64,000 nt of DNA from CAZQHK01 sp964593455. Lineage in GTDB: Bacteria; Muiribacteriota; CAYSPT01. Where the stretch lies: positions 33,953 through 97,952 of the forward strand of contig CAZQHK010000017.1 in the NCBI GenBank assembly GCA_964593455.1. Direction: 5' to 3'. The translations under genes and the position numbers were made by a program. Under the pieces are notes generated by a model. The model searched no databases, was not told where the DNA came from, and saw nothing but the letters and a program-made list of their open reading frames with translations. Positions 17,250-25,154 of this stretch are shown here, one piece after another. Each line of letters opens with the position of its first letter. Positions within the stretch are counted from its first letter, which is position 1.

Positions 17250-18492
17250 TAATTTTTAGCTCCTTTCTCGCCGCTTCGAGAATCCGCACGTAGCGGATAA
17301 GTCTCATGGAATCTTTTTGCTCTCCCGTGATAATTGAGTTTAGTCCCCTGATGGCCGCTCGAAGGTTGACCACCAGGTGGGGATGCGTGCTTTCAATACG
17401 GCTAAAAATCTGTTTATCATCTTCTTCAGCCGGGAGGCCAAGCCTCTTTCTGAAAGAGGCCAGGAAGGTGTAAAGCAGCCGTTGTGCTGCGAAAGCTGTG
17501 GGTTGCATCCGGGTATACAATCGGCCCATACTGGTAAGATAGTGGTCGACACTGTATCCTGATTTAGGCACTGGAACAGGCCTGGTGAAGCGCCGGCTGA
17601 GCGTGTAGAAATAGACGGCCAGGCCAACCAGCATCTGGGCCAGTACCCAGCTGATGGGATTGGCTTTGATCAAGCTCCAGAGCGATTTGTATTTTTCCTT
17701 CTTCTTTTTGGTTGGCCTGGGCTTCGACCTGCCTTTGCGGGTCCGTACTTTGGCCTTGACGGTAAACTCGGGATCCGGGGAATACAGGTAAATGGTCTTG
17801 CCCACGGTCAGGTTTTCAACCAGGCGGGTAACGAAGACGATATTATCCTCTTTTTTTAGTCCTTTCGGGAGAAAGAGCTCGGCATTAGTTACCAGCACTA
17901 TCTGTCCCTCCCCCCGGAACGTGGCCAGGGCGGTAGACTTCCCGTTCTCGTTAACCATCAGGGGGATAAACGTTGCTCCCTTCCGCCGGTTCATAGAAGC
18001 GTGGGAGCTGGCGGTGTTCTCTACTTCTTCCATGTAAGGCAACTGGTTGACCGGTGTCTCCTCGCACTCAGGCAAGGGTTGTTTCAGGTCGACTCCAAGT
18101 TTTGAAGCTATACTGTGCTGTTTTGAAAGAAAGACAATCAGGTTACCACCCTTCCGGACCCAGGGCAAAAGGTTGTTGTTAAAACTCGATGCCATGCTTC
18201 GTGGAGGATCGAAGATGATCATCAACTGGCTGTCGTTCCGGGGGACGGTAGACGAATAAACGATGTGATAGCCGAGTTTCAAGAGATAAAAGTACAGGAA
18301 TGGTTTGGGATGGATGGTGACGGTCTTGATGCTGGTGGCGCCGGTGCCGGCCGGTGCTTTGGCAGCCGACTTTCCGGCCGGATCGGGAACGTCAATCTCA
18401 ATTTCGGAAAGAGAGAAAAGGTTGACTCCCCACATAGTAAAAATAAACAGGCACAGCAGCAGGATAACATAGCCCTGTACCTTGCCCGTCAT
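17242..18492 (-). CDS. DUF4350-type membrane protein of the MoxR cluster
   Basis: 416 residues. An N-terminal membrane segment (about 8-26) is followed by an extracytoplasmic domain with a GATase/ThuA-like DUF4350 pattern (strands around LMIIFDPPRS, GGNLIVFLSKQ, GQIVLVTNAELF). A basic linker (about 250-275, Lys/Arg/Pro-rich) precedes a second membrane segment (about 283-300) and a helical cytoplasmic C-terminus. DUF4350 proteins occur almost only next to MoxR and DUF58 genes; their activity is unknown. It overlaps the preceding gene by 4 bases and the MoxR gene by 8 bases, indicating translational coupling. Confidence 0.78.
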   Translation of the reverse strand: MTGKVQGYVILLLCLFIFTMWGVNLFSLSEIEIDVPDPAGKSAAKAPAGTGATSIKTVTIHPKPFLYFYLLKLGYHIVYSSTVPRNDSQLMIIFDPPRSMASSFNNNLLPWVRKGGNLIVFLSKQHSIASKLGVDLKQPLPECEETPVNQLPYMEEVENTASSHASMNRRKGATFIPLMVNENGKSTALATFRGEGQIVLVTNAELFLPKGLKKEDNIVFVTRLVENLTVGKTIYLYSPDPEFTVKAKVRTRKGRSKPRPTKKKKEKYKSLWSLIKANPISWVLAQMLVGLAVYFYTLSRRFTRPVPVPKSGYSVDHYLTSMGRLYTRMQPTAFAAQRLLYTFLASFRKRLGLPAEEDDKQIFSRIESTHPHLVVNLRAAIRGLNSIITGEQKDSMRLIRYVRILEAARKELKIND

Positions 18493-19889
18493 GCTTTCTT
18501 CACCGCCGCCGGCCCGAGTGATAGCTGCTCGTATAGCTTCTGAAACACCACGAAATCTTCAATATCCGGCTGGCTGAACCCGTAGATCATGCGGTCGAAC
18601 AACCGTAAAGGAGTGCTGAACAGGGTAAATATGGACCGCTGCGACAGCTCTTTCTTAAAGGTCCTCAGGTATTCGCCGTTAGTCAGCGTATGGTTGAAGG
18701 AAAGTATCTTCTTCTCATCAAGGAGTAGCAGGCAGGCCATTGTCATCAGTCTGATTCCCAGCGTGACCTGCCCTTTCCGGGCAGCTTCCCTGGCTCGTAA
18801 ATACAGTTTCTGAGGTTCGTCAAGTTCAGGAGGTAGCGGTGAGGCCGGCATCGAATCTTGCCGTTGTTTGGGATTGATGTTTTTCTGAATCGACTGGTAA
18901 ATGTAGACCACCAATCCGAACACGAATAACAAGGTTAAGGCTACGATAATCCAATAAACTATTTTCATAAGTGCTTTCATGGAGTGTTTTTTTGATTGTG
19001 GTTTTTTCGGCCGTGGTTTTGGCTTGGGTTTCTTTTTTTGAACCGGGTTTTTCTTTTCTCGTTTTGGTTTGATTGTCGGTCTGCTGGTTTTTGAACCGGT
19101 TTTATTCACCTGAACGGGACGGGTTGTTCTCCGGCTGGAAGAGGTTCTCCCCGTTGTCCGGACCGGATTGCTTCGGGATTGCTTCGAGGAGGTTTGTCCG
19201 CTGGAAAAACTGCTGCCGGCGGATGAAGAACCATCCGTTGAGGAATAACCGCTTGAGCCGCCGGTGCCGCCGCGAGAGCCGCTGGTTGTCCGGGTAAACC
19301 CGGAAGATGAATCGGAACCGGAACCGCTCCTTTTCATAGCGGTGATCTCGCCTTCGATATCCTGGGCAAAAAATTTGTCGCCCACCAGGAGGGTTCCCGT
19401 CCGCGAATAGTCGGCTTCCTGGCCGGCGGGCAGACGGGTGGTCTCCTTGGTAACTTCATCGAGAACTCGCCGCATGTCATCGGACGTAAGATCGGAAGGT
19501 GCCGGCGCCGCCAGCACGTTCCGCCGGAAACCGTCCAGCGAATAACCGAGTACTTCCGTATACTGCCGGCGGAGTCTCCTGGCTTTTGGTCCCGATCCTT
19601 TCACGGTGTCCAGATCATCGAGCGTCCTTTTGATCCAGGTAAGGTCGATCCGGCGTTCGGTGCCGTCGTGCATGGATATGGAACGGGTCCTGGAAAAATC
19701 ACGCAGACTTTCCCGGTCCCCCGCGGATAATATCCCGTCGCCCCGTCTGGACCATTCCAGTGTTTCTATATGACGCCTGGCCTGGCGGTCGAACTGGTCC
19801 ATCGTCAGGGCTGCGGCGGCGCCGTATAGCTGGCTGATGAGCAGCGCGGCTATCATCAAACTGTCGATTTTAGGAAGTCGTCCTGACAA
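18489..19889 (-). CDS. DUF4129-like membrane protein with Ser/Gly and Lys/Pro low-complexity linker
   Basis: 466 residues. An N-terminal hydrophobic stretch (about 10-28) fits a signal anchor. Residues 30-185 are helical. A long low-complexity tract follows: Ser/Gly/Thr-rich (about 187-260), then Lys/Pro/Arg-rich (about 265-303). A membrane helix (about 309-332) precedes a cytoplasmic helical region (about 350-455) resembling DUF4129. The disordered linker sits on the outside of the membrane and could pass through or interact with the cell wall (inference). Its start overlaps the upstream HEAT-membrane gene by 20 bases and its end overlaps the DUF4350 gene by 4. Confidence 0.65.
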   Translation of the reverse strand: MSGRLPKIDSLMIAALLISQLYGAAAALTMDQFDRQARRHIETLEWSRRGDGILSAGDRESLRDFSRTRSISMHDGTERRIDLTWIKRTLDDLDTVKGSGPKARRLRRQYTEVLGYSLDGFRRNVLAAPAPSDLTSDDMRRVLDEVTKETTRLPAGQEADYSRTGTLLVGDKFFAQDIEGEITAMKRSGSGSDSSSGFTRTTSGSRGGTGGSSGYSSTDGSSSAGSSFSSGQTSSKQSRSNPVRTTGRTSSSRRTTRPVQVNKTGSKTSRPTIKPKREKKNPVQKKKPKPKPRPKKPQSKKHSMKALMKIVYWIIVALTLLFVFGLVVYIYQSIQKNINPKQRQDSMPASPLPPELDEPQKLYLRAREAARKGQVTLGIRLMTMACLLLLDEKKILSFNHTLTNGEYLRTFKKELSQRSIFTLFSTPLRLFDRMIYGFSQPDIEDFVVFQKLYEQLSLGPAAVKKA

Positions 19890-20901
19890 TTCGTTCTGCC
19901 TCCATCTGCATTATACAGCGGGTCGTCAGGATCTGAAACCCAATCCAGTAGGGTTCGATAAGTATATCCGCCAGGAGTAATAAAAATCCTTGTTCAAACA
20001 TGCCGGATTTAAACCAGATGTTCCAGGTGGTAATGGCGCCGAGGCCGATACAGACATAGAAACTGCCGGCAATCAGGAAAAAAGAAGGGTATAGCCGCTT
20101 GAATATCTTCCCATAGCGCGAGTACCGGGCGAGAGCGATGGAGACAGTCTGGCCTGCCGGCCGTGTTTTCATCAACTGCAAAGGCATAAGATAAGCGGTT
20201 TTATAGAGAGAATAAATGAAGACCAGAATACCGGCTAAGTTGAGTAATGGCTGGTTCTTTCCTCCGAGAAAAAGCAGGCCGGGGAATAGCACCACCAGCA
20301 GTGATTTTAAAAAATTGACTGTGGCCAGGGAACAGTACTGGTTGAGTGAAAAAGGCTGCTTTGACAGGTTTCTGGCTTTCCTGTCCTGGTAACCGCCGAG
20401 AAACGATTTACCTACCGACATCCACACCAGCGGACGGATGACGATGCTGTACAGGAACAGCGTTCCTAAAAGCGGTAGTGATAAAAATTGCTCCCATCTC
20501 AGGTAATAATTCATCTGCCGCATAAGGTGGAACACCCCGGCGAAAAGAACAATTTTTATCCAGCCGGTTTTAAGCGAAGCGTAGATATTGTGGCCGAGAT
20601 TGGCTTTAAAGATAAAAAGCACCTCGTCGAGTACCTGCAGCGGGTTGAAAAGGTACTGATACTCCTTTTTTTTCTCCGACTCTTTGCTTTCCCGCGGATT
20701 TATCCCTTTCTCAATCAACTGGGTGTAGGTCTGGTGAGCGTAGAAACGGATCATTTCGTCTTGATCAGAGAGAAGCGCTTTGGAAACTTGGAGCGCTCTG
20801 CGGTCGGCAAAATTCGCGAGCCGCTGTATTCCCTTTCGTCGGCGGGCCTGGTCATTGCTTTCAAGGTCGCGCAGGCATTGTTCGAAGGTGCACTGGTCCA
20901 T
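19870..20901 (-). CDS. HEAT-like / polytopic membrane protein of the MoxR-DUF58 operon
   Basis: 343 residues from ATG 20901 (MDQCTFEQ), just after the RDD stop; a longer open frame would overlap the RDD gene. The first 70 residues look like two HEAT-type helices pairs (DQARRRKGIQRLANFADRRA, DEMIRFYAHQTY). After a Lys/Glu-rich linker there are about six membrane segments (about 130-150, 165-185, 225-245, 248-268, 290-315, 325-340). It sits between RDD and DUF4129-like genes, a position often held by uncharacterised membrane proteins in these clusters. No specific function can be given. Confidence 0.65.
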   Translation of the reverse strand: MDQCTFEQCLRDLESNDQARRRKGIQRLANFADRRALQVSKALLSDQDEMIRFYAHQTYTQLIEKGINPRESKESEKKKEYQYLFNPLQVLDEVLFIFKANLGHNIYASLKTGWIKIVLFAGVFHLMRQMNYYLRWEQFLSLPLLGTLFLYSIVIRPLVWMSVGKSFLGGYQDRKARNLSKQPFSLNQYCSLATVNFLKSLLVVLFPGLLFLGGKNQPLLNLAGILVFIYSLYKTAYLMPLQLMKTRPAGQTVSIALARYSRYGKIFKRLYPSFFLIAGSFYVCIGLGAITTWNIWFKSGMFEQGFLLLLADILIEPYWIGFQILTTRCIMQMEAERIVRTTS

Positions 20902-20914
20902 TATCGGTGTCCTG

Positions 20915-21454
20915 TCATGGATTGTGTTTGTCGAAGAAACTTCCGTCCCGCGGATCGGGGATGTTTCGGCCGGTTTTGCCGGTGGCTCTGATGACGATAG
21001 TGCCTGAAATGAGATCACCTATCCGCTGATGGCGCTCAGTGAGAAAGATGCTGATTATGCCGCCGAGGAAGATTGGTGGAAGAAAATCGGCTACCCGGAG
21101 AATGTTTCTGGCTGCCGATGGGAAGAAATCGACATTATGGCCGTCAAGCGTTACCACTTTAATTCCCATATATTTCTTGCCGGGAGTCTGCCCTTCGTGA
21201 AACACTTCAAAAAAAATGTAATAACCCCAAAAAATAATAAAATTGATGGCGATTATCAGTCCGACTACGACCTCGCTCCGCATGACCCGGCTCAGTTCGT
21301 TGGCCATGGATGCGCCGAGAAAACCGAATACCAATAACAGTAATATCTGGATAAGAAGATCGTAGATAAAAGCCACCCCGCGGGTGGCCAGTCCGGCCAG
21401 CTGGTAGCGGATGACAATGTTCTCCGGTGTGACGATCTTGACATTAAGCGGCAT
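20915..21454 (-). CDS. RDD family membrane protein
   Basis: 179 residues with three membrane segments (about 27-47, 62-84, 118-136). The conserved Arg near the first helix (AGLATRGVAFIYD, about 20-32) and the GQTPGKKYMGIKVV motif (about 88-101) define the RDD family, proposed to include ion exchangers. It is the first gene of the six-gene operon that runs to the DUF58 gene. A strong promoter lies at 21491-21520 and GGAG is about 10 bases before the start. RDD proteins are common partners of MoxR/DUF58/SpoIIM genes. Confidence 0.88.
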   Translation of the reverse strand: MPLNVKIVTPENIVIRYQLAGLATRGVAFIYDLLIQILLLLVFGFLGASMANELSRVMRSEVVVGLIIAINFIIFWGYYIFFEVFHEGQTPGKKYMGIKVVTLDGHNVDFFPSAARNILRVADFLPPIFLGGIISIFLTERHQRIGDLISGTIVIRATGKTGRNIPDPRDGSFFDKHNP

Positions 21455-21490
21455 ACGCGATCTTACTCCAAAACGGTATTATTGGGGCAA

Positions 21491-21520
21491 AGTATACCAC
21501 TGCGCTCAATTGGCGGTCAA
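21491..21520 (-). promoter_or_regulatory. Promoter of the RDD-MoxR-DUF58 operon
   Basis: On the minus strand TTGACC (21520-21515), an 18-base spacer and TATACT (21496-21491), about 36 bases before the RDD start. It shares the TTGACC/18-base geometry with the promoter at 8781-8810. Confidence 0.6.
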
Positions 21521-21552
21521 AATAGTGATGTACTATCTCAGTAAGGTAGCTG

Positions 21553-21599
21553 TAAAACAAAAAGAAACACGGGCCACTTCTTAAGCGTGACCCGGGTTT
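21553..21599 (-). terminator. Intrinsic terminator of the ribbon-helix-helix gene
   Basis: Arms 21565-21577 and 21587-21599 pair at 11 of 13 positions around a 9-base loop. Read on the minus strand the stem is followed by a T-rich tract (21564-21553). It ends transcription about 40 bases after the small gene's stop. Confidence 0.7.
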
Positions 21600-21639
21600 C
21601 CAATAATTCTAATTCTAATAAAGGAATTGTTCGGTACTA

Positions 21640-21873
21640 TTAAAGAACCGGTCTGCCCGGCCTGAGTTCCTCGCGCCTGTGGGGGAACGCATCGCCGCGG
21701 TCTTTTTCCAGCTTGTTGACACCATGCAGTAAAGCTTTCTCGGTCAGGGAAGACATGGTCAGCCCCGGGGTCCAGTAAACTGCATTCTTTACTCGCTCGA
21801 TAAGATCAACCGAAAGGTTGATGGTCAAGCGGCTCTTTTCAGGTTTTTTCTTTTTCCTGCCTCTTTTTGCCAT
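21640..21873 (-). CDS. Small ribbon-helix-helix DNA-binding protein
   Basis: 77 residues from ATG 21873; GGTGG lies 8 bases upstream, better than the in-frame GTG at 21885. A basic N-terminus (MAKRGRKKKKPEK) leads into SRLTINLSVDLIERVKNAV, a beta strand followed by helix A of a ribbon-helix-helix fold, then a Thr/Ser turn (GLTMSSLTEKALLHGV) as helix B. A 20-residue tail with FPHRREELRPGRP follows. The fold is used by Arc, ParD and plasmid copy regulators. No toxin partner is adjacent, so it is probably a stand-alone regulator. A perfect 16-bp palindrome lies 44 bases upstream of its start. Confidence 0.75.
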   Translation of the reverse strand: MAKRGRKKKKPEKSRLTINLSVDLIERVKNAVYWTPGLTMSSLTEKALLHGVNKLEKDRGDAFPHRREELRPGRPVL

Positions 21874-21916
21874 TAGTTTTACCACCTTTCTTACCAGATC
21901 AGCTTAGATTTGCTTA

Positions 21917-21932
21917 TTTGGACTAGTCCAAA
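21917..21932. promoter_or_regulatory. Perfect 16-bp palindrome, candidate autoregulatory operator
   Basis: TTTGGACTAGTCCAAA is fully symmetric and lies 44-59 bases upstream of the ribbon-helix-helix start. On the minus strand its TTGGAC could serve as the -35 of a promoter with TCTAAG 17 bases on, so a bound dimer would block it. Confidence 0.5.
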
Positions 21933-22260
21933 GGTAATTTAGCCCAATTGATCGAAAGCCTATTTTACCAAACTTAATGTAAAAAGGACCATCGGGAAAT
22001 CCCCTAAAACGCCCTGAGGAATATTCAGAAAAAAACAGCCTCCTTTTCTTAAAATAGCTAGTTTTACGTGAAATCAGAAATTTATCCGTGATGTTTGAGC
22101 AAAAATTAGTAAAAGATGTTTTTACGCAAAACCTCTAAATGTGAATATACATTCTAAAGTTACACCTGTATATAGGGGAATCCCCGATTAAGCTGCAAAG
22201 GAATTCTTTAACTTAAATTAAAATAAAGATAACATATCAGAAAAACACGCTTTAGCCCGC
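21933..22260. other. AT-rich intergenic region without a recognised gene
   Basis: About 330 AT-rich bases between the ribbon-helix-helix gene's upstream palindrome and the 3' end of the M24 gene. I see no open frame with coding character, no long inverted repeat and no RNA family. The lower GC compared with flanking genes is notable. Confidence 0.5.
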
Positions 22261-23397
22261 TTAAACGATGAGAGATTCGAGTTTTCTGGGAGTAGTGGTC
22301 AGGAACTCGAAACCGGTTTCGGTCACCAGAATAGTGTCGGAATGGCGGAATCCACCAAGCCCCGGGACGTAGATTCCCGGTTCCACCGTCATGATCATAC
22401 CCGGTTCCAGAATCGTCTCGTCGGTAGGTGCGAAGAAGGGAGTTTCGTGTATCCCCAATCCCATGGAGTGGCCGGTGCGGTGCAGGAAGTATCGGCTGTA
22501 TCCCGCTTCACGCACCACTTCGCGGGCGGCGAGGTCGACCAGGCGGCAGCGGATACCCGGTTTGATGGAATCAAAAGCCCGCTGCTGAGACAGGAGCATC
22601 AAGTTGAAGAACTTCCGCTGATCATTGTTGGGCCGGCCGACGATCAGGGTCCGCTCGTTTTCCGAGTGATATCCCTCACACATGCAACCGGTTCCGTGGA
22701 TAACCACATCGCCGGAACGTACCTTGTTTCCAGTAGGAATAGAATGAGGAAGAACGGTTTTCAGGCCGGTGATAGGTCTGGCGCCGGCATCCAGAGTGTA
22801 ATCGGGATAACGGATCATACCTTCCCGGGTCATGGCGGCCGCCGCTTCCAGCATGAGATCGAGCTCGGTCACACCGGGTACCGTCTTGGTGATTTCAACG
22901 TCCATACCCAGGTCCGCCAGCCGACAGCCGGCGTGTATCAACTCGATTTCTTCGGCATCTTTGATCACTCTCATCTTCTCCACTATCGGAGGGGTAGCTT
23001 CTAGTTTTCCCGGGAAAAGATTAGAAAGCTGCTCGAATGCGGCATACGAGATGGCTGCCTGCTCGAACCCGAGTTTTTCCGCATCCAGGCCTTTCCGCCT
23101 GGACACGGCCAGGATTTTGTTGAGGGCGGCTACCTGGGGAGACTGGTTTTTCTCGCTGCCGAAATCATCGTCCGAGTACTGCTCGATCTCCTTGATAATC
23201 GATTTATCCCTGGCGTGTTCCAGTTCCAGTTCAGGAACAATCAGAACCGGTTCATCGCACACCAGCACGTAGATCGGGCGGGTGTAGGCGACGGCCCTGA
23301 ACCCGCTCAAGTAATACGTGTTGACTGGAGTGGTCACCAGCAGTGCGTCGAGCCCGCTGTCTTTGATCGCCGTAAGAACGCTATCCAACCGGGTCAT
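22261..23397 (-). CDS. M24-family (aminopeptidase P/creatinase fold) hydrolase with altered metal site
   Basis: 378 residues with the creatinase-type N-domain (about 1-130) and pita-bread C-domain (about 140-378). The family motifs are recognisable: HRTGHSMGLGIHE (about 291) and MTVEPGIYVPG (about 326). The metal ligands differ from Xaa-Pro peptidases: the first Asp position reads IHGTGCMCEGY (Gly in place of Asp), the second reads SENERT (Glu for Asp) and the last Glu is in GGFRHSD (His). Creatinase and some relatives also lack these ligands and work without two metals. It could therefore be a non-peptidase such as a creatinase-like or ectoine-hydrolase-like C-N hydrolase. A possible promoter is at 23468-23497; the divergent neighbour is an amidohydrolase. 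Confidence 0.78.
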   Translation of the reverse strand: MTRLDSVLTAIKDSGLDALLVTTPVNTYYLSGFRAVAYTRPIYVLVCDEPVLIVPELELEHARDKSIIKEIEQYSDDDFGSEKNQSPQVAALNKILAVSRRKGLDAEKLGFEQAAISYAAFEQLSNLFPGKLEATPPIVEKMRVIKDAEEIELIHAGCRLADLGMDVEITKTVPGVTELDLMLEAAAAMTREGMIRYPDYTLDAGARPITGLKTVLPHSIPTGNKVRSGDVVIHGTGCMCEGYHSENERTLIVGRPNNDQRKFFNLMLLSQQRAFDSIKPGIRCRLVDLAAREVVREAGYSRYFLHRTGHSMGLGIHETPFFAPTDETILEPGMIMTVEPGIYVPGLGGFRHSDTILVTETGFEFLTTTPRKLESLIV

Positions 23398-23467
23398 ATT
23401 CTCTCACCTTTTCTTCGGGGGGTAGTTCTGTCACCGGCCATGAATCGGGGCGCCGGTCATGAGATGT

Positions 23468-23497
23468 ACTTTATTAAATGATATTGGTTTTCGTCAA
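23468..23497 (-). promoter_or_regulatory. Possible promoter of the M24 gene
   Basis: On the minus strand TTGACG (23497-23492), an 18-base spacer and TAAAGT (23473-23468), about 70 bases upstream of the start. Confidence 0.35.
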
Positions 23498-23587
23498 GAC
23501 CACATCCTGTAAATAACGCAACCGGAAATTGTATTGCTCTCATTTCCGCAAAACTGCTACCATTGATCCGGGAGGAGTTTTCAGGCA

Positions 23588-24367
23588 GTGGACAGGAACT
23601 ACCCGGTCGTCGACAGCCACACACATCTGCAGCGTATTCCCGGGCACATGTGGGATTCGCCACCGGAACGTACCCTGAAGCTGATGAACAAAGCGGGGAT
23701 AGCTGTGTCTATCGTCATGACCTACGGTGACGCTTCACCTGAAAACCGGGAGCCTCTGGAATATATCGAACACTGTGTGGCTCGTTTCCCGCACCGATTG
23801 ATTGGTTACGCGCGGATCAATCCCATGCTTGGCCGGCCCTCTGAGGATTTGCTTGAGTATGCTGTCAGACACATGAACATGAAAGCGTTAAAACTGCATC
23901 CTATGGGTTATCTGGGCTCACCCGACTCTTCCGAAACGGTGGCCATCATGCGGTTGGCGGGCCGGTTGAACGTGCCGGTCCTGTTTCATTGTGGAGATGA
24001 GGAGTTGACTCTGCCGCTGCAGATAGAACGAGGCGCCAGTCAGTGTCCTGAAACGTCCATCATACTGGGGCACATGGGTGGCTATTTTCATGTGGATGAC
24101 GCTATCGCCGCCGCGGTCAGAAACCCGAATATCTATCTCGAAACGTCGGGCATGCCGTATCCGGAAAAGGTCCTGGCGGCGGTAGAGGCTATCGGGCCTG
24201 AACGGGTCTTGTTTGCCAGCGACGGTCCCGGCTGCCTGCCAGAGCTGGAGCTGTACAAGATTACGTGCCTCGGTCTTCCGGCTAAAACAGAGAAGATGAT
24301 ACTGTCCGACAATATTCTTCGCTTGATACAGTGGGATATACCGGACGGATGGGATGAAATGGACTGA
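23588..24367 (+). CDS. Amidohydrolase-2 family TIM-barrel hydrolase (metal ligands present)
   Basis: 259 residues from GTG 23588, with GGGAGGAG about 10 bases upstream. The metal-binding pattern of the amidohydrolase superfamily is complete: DSHTHL (about 9-14, HxH), LFHCGD (about 136-141), LGHMGG (about 160) and FASDGP (about 212, final Asp). This is the layout of PF04909 enzymes, which hydrolyse lactones or decarboxylate cyclic acids. The substrate is not evident. It is followed after 6 bases by a paralogue that has lost every one of these residues. It is divergent from the M24 hydrolase across 190 bases. Confidence 0.82.
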   Translation: MDRNYPVVDSHTHLQRIPGHMWDSPPERTLKLMNKAGIAVSIVMTYGDASPENREPLEYIEHCVARFPHRLIGYARINPMLGRPSEDLLEYAVRHMNMKALKLHPMGYLGSPDSSETVAIMRLAGRLNVPVLFHCGDEELTLPLQIERGASQCPETSIILGHMGGYFHVDDAIAAAVRNPNIYLETSGMPYPEKVLAAVEAIGPERVLFASDGPGCLPELELYKITCLGLPAKTEKMILSDNILRLIQWDIPDGWDEMD

Positions 24368-24373
24368 TACCGA

Positions 24374-25135
24374 ATGGGCACAGAGCGGAAACAAATTATT
24401 GATTTTCATCTCAATTACGGTTCCGGTTTGTACGGACCCGAACTCACCGGGCCTGATTTCGCGCTGTTGATGGATAAACATGAGCTTACGGGTGCGGTTC
24501 TCTGCCCGCTAAAACCTCACGAATATCATTTCCGCTCCGCCAACCGGGCGGTATTCGACGCGGTCAATGGTGCTTCCCAACAGGTGTGGGGGTTTTGCCG
24601 GGTTGATCCTTGGAGGGGCAGGGAAGCGGTGAAAGAGATTGAGCGGTGCCGCCTTGAGTACGGTTTCAAAGGGGTGTGGTTGCATCCCGCCGAGGAAAAC
24701 TACGCCGCTAACAGTGTTATTGTGAACCCGGTTATCGAAACTGCGGCCGGCCTGGGAATGGTGATCATGATAGCCGGCGGTTTTACGCCGCAGTCACATC
24801 CCAGCAGCCTGTATGCTCTGGCCTGCCGGTTCCCGGAGGTAGAAATGATCATAACAAGTGCCGGGCAGATTAATATCAGCGGTGCCCTTCTATCTGATGC
24901 GGAGCAGCTTTTCCGTGACCACGAACGTCTCTACCTGGAAACTTCCGGTATCTACCGGAGCGATTTTATCGAGGATATGGTTCGAAAGATCGGACCCGAA
25001 CGAGTGCTGTTTGGAAGCAATGCTCCCATCTATTCCCTGCCGTTTGAGCTCAGGAGAATCGAGACCTTGCAGATCGCCGATAGTGAAAAAGATTTACTTC
25101 TGGCGGGCAACGCTTACCGCCTGCTCGATACGTGA
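24374..25135 (+). CDS. Amidohydrolase-2 paralogue lacking the metal ligands (probable pseudoenzyme)
   Basis: 253 residues, same fold and length as the preceding gene. At the positions of the four metal motifs it reads DFHLNYG (HxN in place of HxH), MIAGGF (Ala for His), ITSAGQ (Ser/Ala for His) and FGSNAP (Asn for Asp). Conserved non-catalytic segments remain, for example FKGVWLHP, LYLETSGIY and KIGPERVLFGS, so the gene is under constraint and not decaying. It is likely a structural or regulatory partner of the active paralogue, possibly a heteromer subunit, or a binding protein. Start ATG 24374 follows the previous stop by 6 bases. Confidence 0.75.
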   Translation: MGTERKQIIDFHLNYGSGLYGPELTGPDFALLMDKHELTGAVLCPLKPHEYHFRSANRAVFDAVNGASQQVWGFCRVDPWRGREAVKEIERCRLEYGFKGVWLHPAEENYAANSVIVNPVIETAAGLGMVIMIAGGFTPQSHPSSLYALACRFPEVEMIITSAGQINISGALLSDAEQLFRDHERLYLETSGIYRSDFIEDMVRKIGPERVLFGSNAPIYSLPFELRRIETLQIADSEKDLLLAGNAYRLLDT

Positions 25136-25154
25136 CCCGGGAGGGGAGCCTTCC

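Noticed and set aside
16290..18492. MoxR-vWA genes as an anti-phage ternary system
   Set aside because: The full DUF4350/DUF4129/RDD context is that of the widespread envelope-type MoxR cluster, not of a defence island.
24858..25154. Upstream extension of the CHASE2-SpoIIE gene into the amidohydrolase
   Set aside because: It is the shifted frame of the amidohydrolase paralogue; the protein is complete from ATG 25155.
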